From: an uncultured Verrucomicrobia subdivision 3 bacterium | GTDB taxonomy: Bacteria; Verrucomicrobiota; Verrucomicrobiia; Limisphaerales; DASXHY01 | DNA length: 64,000 nt | NCBI GenBank assembly: GCA_937890005.1 | Contig: CALBZA010000026.1 | Coordinates: 1 to 64,000 of the forward strand | Direction of reading: 5' to 3' | Part shown: positions 9,343 through 17,422 of the stretch, piece after piece | Numbering within the stretch: the first letter of the stretch is position 1 | How the letters are laid out: every line of letters begins with the position of its first letter | Program-made: the position numbers and the translations under genes | The notes under the pieces: generated by a model | Told to the model about the DNA's origin: nothing | Database searches by the model: none | The model's input: only the letters and a program-made list of their open reading frames with translations

Positions 9343-9591
9343 TTGAATCGGCCCGGTAGGAAAGGACGCGAATTGATCCAAGACGCAAAACGAAAACGGC
9401 TCGCAAAGGAGTGGCTAATCTTCATTGTGTCAGTTCTTCCCGGCACCCTGTTTGTCATCGTCGCAGCCATAGCTGAAGACGGCGCGCCGTTCTGGGCATG
9501 GACCTTAATTCCGTTTGGGCCTTACGCCCTGATCATGATTCTTCGCTCAATTGTCTGGTCTGTGAAAGTTCTGCGGTCGCGACAACAATGA
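9343..9591 (+). CDS. Small protein with two transmembrane segments
   Basis: 82 residues from a TTG start (uncertain; no good ribosome-binding site). There is a basic N-terminus (about 24 residues), then hydrophobic helices WLIFIVSVLPGTLFVIVAA and AWTLIPFGPYALIMILRSIV, then a basic tail. It overlaps the next gene by ATGA at 9588. No family is recognised. Small membrane proteins in mobile elements may be exclusion proteins or toxins, but nothing here says which. Confidence 0.55.
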   Translation: MNRPGRKGRELIQDAKRKRLAKEWLIFIVSVLPGTLFVIVAAIAEDGAPFWAWTLIPFGPYALIMILRSIVWSVKVLRSRQQ

Positions 9592-10160
9592 AGAAAGTTA
9601 AAATTCAAGATGATGCGGGACTTGCGTACTGCGTTGAGCATGCAAGCGCCTTGATACAAGCAATTCACGATTACGCGGGACGTGATTTCACGAAGAAGTG
9701 GAAGCTTCGTTTTCCGCGGGGTTATGTTCGAACAGCACAAGAACAAAGACAACGGTTATCGTTTATTCCAGATGGCCCTTTGAAAGACAACATTGCTTAT
9801 ACGCTGATTCTTGCTGATACGACTCACTGGCTTCTGTGCAGAACTGATGTCACCCACACAATACAGGAACAGCTTATCAAACTTCACCTATTTCTCCTTG
9901 GCGCACTGGTTGAAAGCATTACGAAAGTCTATTTGTCTGGCAAATGTGGGAAGAGCTATAAAATCCGAACGGAATATCTAGTCACTCACCACCACATCAC
10001 TCCCAAATTGAAAATCGATTTGGACTGGCTCTGGGATATGCGGAACAACATGCATTTGTTCCTCGTGCCCAATTCGGAGTATAGCTGTCCCGATTACACG
10101 GTCGCCAACTATAGTCGCGGAGTGGCGGCATTTCGTGAGCTAGTCAATGGGCTAGCCTGA
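9588..10160 (+). CDS. Hypothetical protein, coupled to the upstream two-TM protein
   Basis: 190 residues from the ATG at 9588, which overlaps the preceding stop (ATGA); this decides the start. It is a soluble, mostly helical protein with the segment HTIQEQLIKLHLFLLGALVE and a C-terminal DLDWLWDMRNNMHL reminiscent of HEPN-like or RiboL-PSP-like folds, but no diagnostic R-x4-6-H motif stands out, so I make no assignment. Base composition is lower in GC than the host genes. Confidence 0.6.
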   Translation: MKKVKIQDDAGLAYCVEHASALIQAIHDYAGRDFTKKWKLRFPRGYVRTAQEQRQRLSFIPDGPLKDNIAYTLILADTTHWLLCRTDVTHTIQEQLIKLHLFLLGALVESITKVYLSGKCGKSYKIRTEYLVTHHHITPKLKIDLDWLWDMRNNMHLFLVPNSEYSCPDYTVANYSRGVAAFRELVNGLA

Positions 10161-10520
10161 GCATTCCATTTCCAAGCTGCGAAAGCGCTTCGGAAAAGGG
10201 TTCGCCCGACGTTCACAACTACAACATTCCTTGAGCTGCCTGGGCTAAAACACGCGTTTGTCTGCGCGGATCGGCCGTTCTAGCGTTTTCCCATTGGAAG
10301 TGCAGAGACTCGACTTGCACTAACAAACACACCGAACACAAGTGCTGCGTCACGGTCGTCCGCCTCCTCCTTGCCGCATTTTTCTGCCGCAGCTAGATAA
10401 TGTCTGAAAGCGGGCAGCGGGCCTGATCCCCCGTTGAAGATTCCCGGCTGGCGGTGGTTGTGTTTTTCATTATTGCCGCTTCTGCCGCTGGCCGGAATCG
10501 CTCGCGAACAAAATAATGAA

Positions 10521-11534
10521 ATGAACTACACGATTGAGCGGGACGAATCCGATTACCTCGACAGACAGTATGAGCTGGGGGCCCAAAAATTGGAGGACGA
10601 AGAAGCAGACACACGCTGCAGGTTCCAAGAAGTTGCCGTTTTCGATCCGAGCGAGGTTTCCAAGGCACTGCTGGAAAGCGAATGGGCTGACCTGCAAGGT
10701 CGTGAATCGGACGGAAGCCTTGAACAGCCCTCAAAAATATCTAGCCCCTACATCAACGCGCCGCTGCCCCTCTTGGGAATCATGCACGGCGAGGACGTTC
10801 ACCGCAGGAAAGCGTTTGAAAGGGAAGACCCACGTGATCGCAAAGCCTTCTGCAACTTCTTTCGTAGCTATGCGATTTGTTACTATGCACAGAACTTGTA
10901 TCGCAAAACAGCAAAGGATGAAATGAACGGTCTGCGCTATCCCGAGAAGACACCAACCGGCTTTAACAGGAACAATCCAAGGCATCGAGCGCTGGGCGCT
11001 GCGATGTTCGCGATGAATCGCGGCGGCGGCAGTGTTAAGCGAATCTTCGGACATTGGAACACGGCACGAGAATTCATGAAGGAGCGTCAGCTTGCCGAAT
11101 GTGAGCAGGCACGTTTTCAGATTTCATTGAAGCTGCTTGGGCCGGAATACGATTTTTTGAGCCTGCGCGATCTTCGTGTGCTGATGGCTGTAAACTCGTG
11201 CATGGGTGAGGACGGATTCGGCACGATAAGCTGGCGGGTTCTATCGTGGCGCGCCGTGGGTGCAACGAACGAAGCGGGGCTAGAGTTGCTGGGCGTTAAG
11301 CCGCTTGGAAAGCATCAAGTGGAGAATGCCCTTGAGCGGCTGCAAAAGCATGGACTGATCCACCGCTTGGAAGTCAGGAAAGGGGTGGACAGTCGTGTTA
11401 CCTTCGTTGCAAAAGGCACCATGTCGGAAAACGTGTTTCACACGCTCGTTGCCGACAGAGTCTCCAAGGGCAAAGCTCGGCGTGGCGTGCTTCGGAATGG
11501 CAAACTCATTGTTCTTGGACGACTGGCGGAGTGA
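10521..11534 (+). CDS. Hypothetical protein with C-terminal winged-helix-like region
   Basis: 337 residues from the ATG at 10521. The frame is open further upstream to a TTG at 10434, and that extension (WRWLCFSLLPLLPLAGIA) looks like a signal peptide, so a secreted 366-residue form cannot be excluded. The body, with GFNRNNPRHRALGAAMFAMNR and a C-terminal SLRDLRVLMAVNSCMGEDG followed by QVENALERLQKHGLIHRLEV, looks like a cytoplasmic DNA-binding protein with a helix-turn-helix/wing. That resembles replication initiators or regulators. It lies just before a tandem repeat block, which fits a Rep-like role. This is inference. Confidence 0.55.
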   Translation: MNYTIERDESDYLDRQYELGAQKLEDEEADTRCRFQEVAVFDPSEVSKALLESEWADLQGRESDGSLEQPSKISSPYINAPLPLLGIMHGEDVHRRKAFEREDPRDRKAFCNFFRSYAICYYAQNLYRKTAKDEMNGLRYPEKTPTGFNRNNPRHRALGAAMFAMNRGGGSVKRIFGHWNTAREFMKERQLAECEQARFQISLKLLGPEYDFLSLRDLRVLMAVNSCMGEDGFGTISWRVLSWRAVGATNEAGLELLGVKPLGKHQVENALERLQKHGLIHRLEVRKGVDSRVTFVAKGTMSENVFHTLVADRVSKGKARRGVLRNGKLIVLGRLAE

Positions 11535-11560
11535 GGAACATCCAACGCCCTGTTTCACGT

Positions 11561-11592
11561 GGTGCCTACCTGCGGTGCCTACCTGCGGTGCC
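11561..11592. repeat. Tandem 13-bp direct repeats (2.5 copies), iteron-like
   Basis: GGTGCCTACCTGC at 11561-11573 and 11574-11586, then the partial copy GGTGCC at 11587-11592. The repeats contain TGCCTACC, which also forms the arms of the hairpin at 9159-9208. They lie 26 bp after the winged-helix-like gene. Confidence 0.8.
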
Positions 11593-11596
11593 ATAT

Positions 11597-11620
11597 AATA
11601 AAAGCTTCAATAAAAGCTTC
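11597..11620. repeat. Tandem 12-bp AT-rich direct repeats
   Basis: AATAAAAGCTTC occurs twice in direct succession (11597-11608 and 11609-11620), immediately after the 13-bp repeats and before a GC-rich hairpin. Iterons, an AT-rich stretch and a hairpin together resemble a small replication origin. Confidence 0.8.
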
Positions 11621-11623
11621 CAT

Positions 11624-11656
11624 AGCGCCCGCCGCTTTTTTGGCGGCGCGGGCGCT
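11624..11656. terminator. GC-rich hairpin AGCGCCCG...CGGGCGCT
   Basis: Outer arms AGCGCCCG and CGGGCGCT, with inner CGCC/GGCG pairing around a TTTTTT loop. The structure is strong but lacks a downstream U-run, so it may be an origin or leader element rather than a classic terminator. Confidence 0.5.
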
Positions 11657-11678
11657 GTATGCGAAGAAGGAGAGAGAG

Positions 11679-11765
11679 ATGTGTGTTTCCTCAGAAAAGC
11701 AGAAAACGCCAATTTGCTTAGGTGAATGGAACGGAAGGAGGGAGAAGAACGAAAACACCAAATGA
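11679..11765 (+). CDS. Short leader peptide, translationally coupled to the next gene
   Basis: 28 residues (MCVSSEKQKTPICLGEWNGR then a charged tail). An AAGGAG ribosome-binding site ends 6 bases before the ATG, the best-placed in this part of the element. Its TGA overlaps the ATG at 11762 as ATGA, so it may act as a translational leader for the DUF3102-like gene. It is too short to judge by homology. Confidence 0.35.
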   Translation: MCVSSEKQKTPICLGEWNGRREKNENTK

Positions 11766-12769
11766 AAAATCTCCTTGCAGCCAAAACCAGAAAGAGCAAA
11801 TTCCGCCTCATGACAAAGGAGAAAGCCAATTTGCAGCCAAATGGAGAAGATGCTTCGTCTGAAGATGTGTTGCTTCCCACTCCCGAAGAACAACTGCAAC
11901 GTCAGGAGCGCGAAAAGCGCGATGCGTTTGTGAGGCAGATTGAGGGCTTTTTAGAGAATGATCCCGAGTTGCGTTCAATCGTGTTCCACCGGATTAAGGA
12001 AAATGCCCGTAAAAGGATTGAAACCCTCCGTAAAGGGGAAGCGATTGAAGAGATTCTCCAGATGCAAAAGCGCGAAAAGGACAACGCTAACGCGTTAGCG
12101 GTGCTTTCTCAAAGAATTCGGACAGGGACGCTCCAGGAAAAAACAAAAGCCCTCCAATCGCTCGTGGGCGAGATTGCGGACCGACAACAGAACATCGACA
12201 AAAACGAACGTGCCGCGGCGAACTCTATGAACTTGGCCGTGACGTATGCCAAAGAAATTGGAGACAGATTGCAGTTCGCAAAGGATCATTTGATTCCCGA
12301 AGGACAATACGAAAAGTGGGTTGAAGAGACATTTGACGGCATTTTCAAACCTTCCACCGCTCGCCTCTATCGACAAATCGCCGCACCTCAGAATTGGAAA
12401 AAGATCGCAAAAAAGGTCAACACACCCCCGGGGTTGAGCCTGCGAGCGGCCCGCGCACTTCTCACGGACAAACCCGAAAAGCAGAGCAAATCCGAAATAG
12501 AAAAGACGCGCGCAAAGTTGGAAAAGAAAGCTTTGGAAAAGTTCCGCGAACTCATAGCTGGATGGCCCCCAAAGATGCTCGATGAAGTGACATTCTCCAA
12601 CGCATGGTTTTGGGGAAGGCTCGACAAGGAGGCGCAAAAGCTCTGCAACCCCAGCGAAATGGCGAGGGAGTCGGCGAGGAACTTCCGTCGGTTGCTCAAT
12701 GCTCAACGCCAAATGTTGAACGCCGGACAGTTTTCGCCAGCGGACCTATTGGAATCCGATTTTCATTAA
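11762..12769 (+). CDS. DUF3102-like phage/mobile-element protein
   Basis: 335 residues. The central segment LAVTYAKEIGDRLQFAKDHL, followed by EGQYEKWVEETF and STARLYRQIA, matches the pattern of DUF3102 proteins of phages and mobile elements. The protein is highly charged with likely coiled-coil at about 45-130. I choose the ATG at 11762 because of the ATGA overlap with the leader peptide; an ATG at 11726 in the same frame is the alternative. Only 5 bp separate it from the Abi_alpha gene, so the two are in one operon. The molecular function of the family is not known to me. Confidence 0.6.
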   Translation: MKNLLAAKTRKSKFRLMTKEKANLQPNGEDASSEDVLLPTPEEQLQRQEREKRDAFVRQIEGFLENDPELRSIVFHRIKENARKRIETLRKGEAIEEILQMQKREKDNANALAVLSQRIRTGTLQEKTKALQSLVGEIADRQQNIDKNERAAANSMNLAVTYAKEIGDRLQFAKDHLIPEGQYEKWVEETFDGIFKPSTARLYRQIAAPQNWKKIAKKVNTPPGLSLRAARALLTDKPEKQSKSEIEKTRAKLEKKALEKFRELIAGWPPKMLDEVTFSNAWFWGRLDKEAQKLCNPSEMARESARNFRRLLNAQRQMLNAGQFSPADLLESDFH

Positions 12770-12774
12770 ATACC

Positions 12775-13539
12775 ATGAGTTCAGAATCGAAGCCCACGGA
12801 CCTACTCGGTCTCGCCCCTTACGGTGAAGCAGTAAAGTCTGCCACCGACAAGACTTTCGAAACGGCTCAGGCATTTCTCTACGCTTTGTGTCGCCCCGCA
12901 GCTGAAGAAGCGGGCTTGCTTTTCCGGGACCAGATACGCTTTTGGAGAGCGAAGAACCTAGCTCGGATCGCTGAGAAGGCTCAGGCATTCACAACTGTCA
13001 CGCCTGAAGGTCTGCAATTGCAGGCTCCGCCAAGAGTTGTTCACGAGATCATCGAGCACGGTTCATGGTGCGAGCAGGAGGAGCTCCAAAGCATGTGGGC
13101 TGGACTCTTGGCCAGCTCCTGCACCAAAGATGGCGTAGATGATTCGAGCTTACCATTCATAGACATATTAAAACGCATTACGTCAGCGGAGGCTAAACTT
13201 ATAGAACATGTCTGCAAAAACTCGATCGTGGATGCCAGTCCTTCGGGTGTGCTTCGAGGCAGGTCTGTAGATTTATCCCTTGAGCAGATTCAGGCGATTA
13301 CTGGATGGAAGGACAAGACTCTCGCGCAGGCTTGTATCGAACACCTAGTTTCCCTCGGGTTGTTGAAGGAGCAACCTGCCATTTTCTTCAACGGAACACC
13401 GAAAGTTCCCTGGATTCAACCAGAACCGTTGACTCTCCATTTCTATGTCCGTTGCTGTGGTTCCAGAATAGCCACAAAACAGTTTTTTGACGAACTAGCA
13501 AGTAAGACCGGAAAGACCGCTTTTTCGGAGGCGGAGTGA
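12775..13539 (+). CDS. Abi_alpha (DUF4393) family protein, putative abortive infection factor
   Basis: 254 residues. The region EEAGLLFRDQIRFWRAKNLAR and the following EEELQSMWAGLLASS match the Abi_alpha/DUF4393 family, in which LGD-(K/Q)-x3-(W/Y)-R helices are followed by a D/E-ELQ-x-(L/M)WA-x-LLA motif. Members are reported next to abortive infection and other phage-defence genes. The C-terminal half (about 130-254) ends with a winged-helix-like segment, QIQAITGWKDKTLAQACIEH. The start at 12775 is chosen over upstream in-frame codons because those overlap the preceding gene. The role in phage defence is inferred from the family. Confidence 0.7.
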   Translation: MSSESKPTDLLGLAPYGEAVKSATDKTFETAQAFLYALCRPAAEEAGLLFRDQIRFWRAKNLARIAEKAQAFTTVTPEGLQLQAPPRVVHEIIEHGSWCEQEELQSMWAGLLASSCTKDGVDDSSLPFIDILKRITSAEAKLIEHVCKNSIVDASPSGVLRGRSVDLSLEQIQAITGWKDKTLAQACIEHLVSLGLLKEQPAIFFNGTPKVPWIQPEPLTLHFYVRCCGSRIATKQFFDELASKTGKTAFSEAE

Positions 13540-13545
13540 GTAGTC

Positions 13546-13713
13546 ATGGCAGAGAAGAATTACATTACGTATCGCAAACACCTCGAATATTGTGCGCTAA
13601 TATCTGCGTTTGGAACAAACAGTTCAGCCTCCCTGATGCAAACGCGTGTCGCGCGGGAAAACGTGCAGGAAGGGCGGGCAAAGGGGTACTGCAGGGCGGA
13701 AAACAAGCATTGA
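13546..13713 (+). CDS. Possible small protein, 55 aa
   Basis: MAEKNYITYRKHLEYCALIS then 35 more residues. The ATG is preceded by CGGAGGCGGAG at the end of the Abi_alpha gene and could be coupled to it. No family is recognised and the codon pattern is not decisive. Confidence 0.3.
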   Translation: MAEKNYITYRKHLEYCALISAFGTNSSASLMQTRVARENVQEGRAKGYCRAENKH

Positions 13714-13902
13714 TCACACGTTAAGGACTACGTGTAGGAGGCATCTGGCTGGATTAGATTTTAGATGCGTTTTTGGATGCGTTTTTGGAACACCCTGAAC
13801 ACGCTCCCCTTTGGTCTCTACAGAACACCTCACGGCAGCAGGACAAAACGACCGTTTACTTCACGACTGCCTGCCAGATACTCACTCTCGTAAAATGCGA
13901 GC
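13714..13902. other. Intergenic region before the small recombinase with 12-bp tandem repeats
   Basis: GATGCGTTTTTG is exactly repeated at 13764-13775 and 13776-13787. No gene is visible. The repeats lie 115 bp upstream of the recombinase start, where a resolvase would have its res or regulatory site. Together with 13540-13713, this makes 363 bp without a certain gene. Confidence 0.55.
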
Positions 13903-14571
13903 ATGAAACATTGCGTCGCGTATTTCAGAGTATCAACAAAGCAGCAGGGAATGGACGGCCTCGGAATGGAGGCACAGCGAACAGCGGTCGCACAGTTCCT
14001 AGCATCACGGAACCTCCACTTGCTTGCGGAGTTCGCAGAGGTGGAAACAGGGAAGCGGAAGGATCGTCCAGAACTCACAAAAGCAATCGCACTGTGCAGG
14101 AAAGCAAAGGCAACGCTTGTGATCGCAAAGCTGGACCGGCTGGCACGCAATGCAGCGTTCGTGCTGAATCTCCGGGATTCCGGCGTGGACTTTGTTGCGT
14201 GCGACATGCCGGACGCAAACAAGCTCACAATCGGCATCATGGCACTAGTGGCGGAACAGGAGCGGGATTGGATCAGCGAACGCACAAAGGCAGGACTGGC
14301 AGCGGCAAAGCGCAGGGGCACCCAGCTTGGCAATCCCCGCATCGCAACAGCTCGCACGCTAGCAATCGCTGCAACGAAGGAGAAAACACGGGCATTCACC
14401 GACAGGCTTGCGCCGGTGATCGCAGAGATTACGGCTGCGGGTGTTACGACTCTCAAAGGAATCGCACAGTGCCTCAATGCGCGTGGATTCAAAACACCAC
14501 AGGGCGCAGCATTCACAAGGCAAGCGGTTGCGAAGCAGATGAGACGACTTCGCAAAGAACGTCAGGCATAG
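13903..14571 (+). CDS. Small serine recombinase (resolvase/invertase family)
   Basis: 222 residues. The catalytic domain begins CVAYFRVSTKQQG, with nucleophile Ser11, followed by LVIAKLDRLARNAAF with the catalytic arginines, and QERDWISERTKAGLAAAKRRG, the typical E helix. The C-terminal part (about 140-222) ends with an HTH resembling Tn3-type resolvases (VTTLKGIAQCLNARGFKTPQG). It is a second recombinase distinct from the integrase at the right end. It may resolve multimers or invert DNA. Its target site is not identified; the tandem repeats upstream are candidates. Confidence 0.9.
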   Translation: MKHCVAYFRVSTKQQGMDGLGMEAQRTAVAQFLASRNLHLLAEFAEVETGKRKDRPELTKAIALCRKAKATLVIAKLDRLARNAAFVLNLRDSGVDFVACDMPDANKLTIGIMALVAEQERDWISERTKAGLAAAKRRGTQLGNPRIATARTLAIAATKEKTRAFTDRLAPVIAEITAAGVTTLKGIAQCLNARGFKTPQGAAFTRQAVAKQMRRLRKERQA

Positions 14572-14619
14572 CTTCTAAACCAGTTGCCGCCACTCGTTCG
14601 TCTCGCGCATTGTCGCAAC

Positions 14620-15042
14620 ATGGACGAGACGGCGGAAGAGACGCAGGACAGGGCCGACATTCGGAAACAGGGACGCAGGGCGCAGAAGCGCAAGAACATC
14701 ACACTCTCCAAGCAGTTTTCTCCCCGATTCTGGGAACAGTCCGATTCTCGCGTTGCGGTGGTCCGCGCAATTCGCCGCCGGTATGAACTTTTGAAGCAGC
14801 ACGCAGGCGGCGAAGAATCCTATCAGCGCGATCTACTCTGCCAGCGCACTGCTTTCATTTCCGTGATCCTCGAAACGCAGGAGGTTGAGGCGGCTGAGGG
14901 TGGCTCACTGGACATGAGCGTCTATGTGCAGGCCATTAACTGTTTATCGGGCCTGCTCCGCTCCTTGGGGCTGGAACGCCGGATCAGGAACGTGACAGAC
15001 CTCAGCGCCTACCTTGAGAAGAAACGGAGCGCAGCGCAGTGA
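14620..15042 (+). CDS. Putative phage terminase small subunit
   Basis: 140 residues from the ATG at 14620 (a TTG at 14584 is the in-frame alternative). It has a basic N-terminus, then helices, ending LRSLGLERRIRNVTDLSAYLEKK. This ending is typical of small proteins encoded just before large terminase subunits. It overlaps the terminase by 4 bp (GTGA at 15039), which supports a functional pair. Small terminases recognise the pac or cos site on phage DNA. Assignment is from position and the C-terminal pattern only. Confidence 0.5.
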   Translation: MDETAEETQDRADIRKQGRRAQKRKNITLSKQFSPRFWEQSDSRVAVVRAIRRRYELLKQHAGGEESYQRDLLCQRTAFISVILETQEVEAAEGGSLDMSVYVQAINCLSGLLRSLGLERRIRNVTDLSAYLEKKRSAAQ

Positions 15043-16538
15043 ACATCCTCGATGCAATCAGAGACGAGAACTTGTTCCGGCCGTTTCTCGGTGATGATTT
15101 GAGCACGTGGAAGTATTGGGGAATTGCATTGCGTGCGCTTTACGGGATCCCAATCAAATCACTTAAAGGACGAGCCTTCGTGCAGCAATGCACAGGCAGG
15201 GATGCCAGTGAGCTTCCAGCAGAAGGATTTCAATCCGCGCTGTTCCTCGTAGGCAGACGGAGTGGCAAATCTCGTATCGCGGCAGTGATCGGCGGTTTTG
15301 AAGCGCTGTTCGGTGGACATGAGAAGCGGCTTGCGAAGGGTGAAACCGGAATCATCCCTATCATCAGCCCTTCAAAATTCCAGAGCGGAATCGTTTGGAA
15401 ATACATCCGCGGTCTTTTTGATGTTCCACTGCTGAAACAGGAAGTGGTCAACGAATCCGAGCGTGATCAAACGATTACGCTTCAGAACGGAATCGAAATC
15501 CGAATTCTCACAGGCGATTGGCGCACTGTGCGCGGGCCGTCGGTCGTTTGCGCAATTATCGACGAGGTATGTTTTTTCGGTGTCACAGAAGAATCGAAGG
15601 TGCGCAGCGACACTGAACTGGTTCGCGCTTTGCGCCCGGCATTGCTGACGACGAAGGGGAAGTTGATTGGCATTTCCTCGAAATATGCGCAGAAGGGGTG
15701 GGCCTATGGCACTTGGAAGAAGCAGCACGGAGCGAACAAGGGAGATGCGCAGTTCAATCCGAAATGGCGCACACTCGTTTGGGACACCGATTCCCGGACG
15801 ATGAATCCCACGCTGTCGGAAGCAGAGATCGCAGCGGCATACGAAGAAGACCCAGCGGCAGCTCGAAGTGAATTCGGCGGCTGCTGGCGCGAAGACATTG
15901 AAGAATTTGTTCCCCGATCCATGATCGAATCGCTTGTTGCTGCAAACAGGCGAGAACTGCTTCCGCGTTCACTTTCGTATTCCGCAGGCGTGGATTTGAG
16001 CGGTGGACGCGGCGACAGCGCCGCATTGTGCATCGTTCACAAGGAAGAGCGGCGAGTTGTGCAGGATTTCATAAAGGAGTGGCACGCACCCTTCAACCCG
16101 TATTCCGTAGTTTCGGAGATTGCGAGTGAGTTGAAGCGTTGGAATCTCCGTTCAGTGCGCGGGGACAACTACGCCGGCGACTGGCCTGTTCAGGCGTTTC
16201 GCGAACACGGAATACGTTACCTTCCAGCTGATCGCAGCAAATCAGAACTCTATCGCGAAATGCTGCCTGTGTTGTGCGGCGGCAAAGCATCAATCGAACT
16301 GCTCGACAATGCCACACTGGTAAATCAGCTCGCATCGCTGGAGCGCAAAACACGCAGCGGGGGCAATGATGTGATTGACCACCCCCGAGGCGGAAAGGAC
16401 GACGTTGCGAACGCCCTAGCTGTTGCGTGCAGTGCAGCATCGCAAAAGCGGCTCCGAGCGGGTGGACTGTGGCGGATTGATCTGAACGCTTCCGAAGAAT
16501 TTCCAAGCCGTCTTGCAATTCTCCAACAAACCCAATGA
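15039..16538 (+). CDS. Phage terminase large subunit (TerL-like)
   Basis: 499 residues from a GTG start overlapping the previous gene. The N-terminal ATPase has Walker A GRRSGKS and Walker B VVCAIIDEVCFF, with the coupling motif IGISS after it. The C-terminal RNase H-like nuclease has GVDLSGGRGDSAA, carrying the first metal-binding Asp, and DHPRGGKDDVANALAVA near the end, carrying later acidic residues. TerL pumps DNA into phage procapsids and cuts concatemers. The length is normal for the family. No portal, protease, capsid or tail gene follows, which is unusual for a prophage and suggests the element is packaged by helper particles. Confidence 0.85.
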   Translation: MNILDAIRDENLFRPFLGDDLSTWKYWGIALRALYGIPIKSLKGRAFVQQCTGRDASELPAEGFQSALFLVGRRSGKSRIAAVIGGFEALFGGHEKRLAKGETGIIPIISPSKFQSGIVWKYIRGLFDVPLLKQEVVNESERDQTITLQNGIEIRILTGDWRTVRGPSVVCAIIDEVCFFGVTEESKVRSDTELVRALRPALLTTKGKLIGISSKYAQKGWAYGTWKKQHGANKGDAQFNPKWRTLVWDTDSRTMNPTLSEAEIAAAYEEDPAAARSEFGGCWREDIEEFVPRSMIESLVAANRRELLPRSLSYSAGVDLSGGRGDSAALCIVHKEERRVVQDFIKEWHAPFNPYSVVSEIASELKRWNLRSVRGDNYAGDWPVQAFREHGIRYLPADRSKSELYREMLPVLCGGKASIELLDNATLVNQLASLERKTRSGGNDVIDHPRGGKDDVANALAVACSAASQKRLRAGGLWRIDLNASEEFPSRLAILQQTQ

Positions 16539-16544
16539 ACGATT

Positions 16545-17015
16545 ATGAATGACAATCCTGTGATGATGAAGGTCCGAGCGTTCGAGGAACGGCACGGTTC
16601 CGAGAAGTATTCTGACGGCGCTGCGTGGTTTTACGCGGACGGTGCGATGCGTGACATGAATCCGATCGGCATATTGATGGAGCCGCCTGACTCCGGCACC
16701 GACGAGGGGGAATACAAAATGGCCCTGCACAAACTCAAGTTCGCGCAGCTCAAACTCCAGACCGCCGTTTCGGAGTTCGACCAGCTGAACACGCGGCTGG
16801 CACACACGATTCCGATGGACCCGGATGCGGATTTGGCAGAGCTAAAGCGTCTCGCAAAAGTGGTAGAGAGCCGGAAGAAGCTTGTGACGGAGGCAGAGGA
16901 AGGCGTTGCTAATACCCGCTGGGGTCGCCGTCGAGCCGAACTGAGGCGAGCAGACGAGGAACAGCGTCAGCGCATGGCTGACTTCAACGAGAAGCGCCGT
17001 TCCATCCGAGTGTAA
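16545..17015 (+). CDS. Hypothetical coiled-coil protein
   Basis: 156 residues. From about residue 55 it is strongly charged and helical (KMALHKLKFAQLKLQTAVSE, then LAELKRLAKVVESRKKL), likely coiled coil. The N-terminal part contains DGAAWFYADGAMRDMNPIG. It sits 6 bp after the terminase gene, in the same operon. In phages this position often holds small morphogenesis genes, but no homolog is recognised. Confidence 0.6.
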   Translation: MNDNPVMMKVRAFEERHGSEKYSDGAAWFYADGAMRDMNPIGILMEPPDSGTDEGEYKMALHKLKFAQLKLQTAVSEFDQLNTRLAHTIPMDPDADLAELKRLAKVVESRKKLVTEAEEGVANTRWGRRRAELRRADEEQRQRMADFNEKRRSIRV

Positions 17016-17031
17016 CGCAATCAAATCACTT

Positions 17032-17325
17032 ATGAATACGACTAGAGTTCAACTGCCGGACGGACGACTGCTCACCATCGAGGGTGGCACCGCAGAAACC
17101 ACCGCAGCATTGCTGAGAAACCACTATCTCACGCCAGCTGCAACACAGGAACGTGAAGCCCTTGCGACTAACGAGGAACCAATGACGATGCCGAGCCTCC
17201 AAGATGCGCTTCAAAACCAGCAGCATCAACGCATTCGCACCGTGGTGCAGAACCTTCCGCGTCCGGTTGTGAATGAAACAGACGAGCAACCGCTGGAAAT
17301 GCCCCGGATGAAGTTCTCTGAGTGA
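17032..17325 (+). CDS. Hypothetical small protein
   Basis: 97 residues, MNTTRVQLPDGRLLTIEGGT at the N-terminus (a beta-hairpin-like segment), followed by a polar helix-poor tail rich in Q, E and N. It is 16 bp after the preceding stop and is the last gene before a strong terminator, so it closes the terminase operon. No family is recognised. Confidence 0.55.
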   Translation: MNTTRVQLPDGRLLTIEGGTAETTAALLRNHYLTPAATQEREALATNEEPMTMPSLQDALQNQQHQRIRTVVQNLPRPVVNETDEQPLEMPRMKFSE

Positions 17326-17422
17326 TCTTCAGTTCCGGCGTCAATGCGATTGCCGTATTGCACGCCGTAGCTATTTTCAGAGTGCCAGCTTGTTTCTGTT
17401 TGGAGCTGGTGAGTTACCGACA

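Noticed and set aside
10434..10520. Signal-peptide-like extension of the winged-helix-like gene
   Set aside because: It begins with TTG, has no ribosome-binding site, and the rest looks like a cytoplasmic DNA-binding protein; kept only as an alternative.
11561..11620. CRISPR-like repeats
   Set aside because: The repeats are directly adjacent with no spacers and no cas genes are near, so they are iteron-like, not CRISPR.
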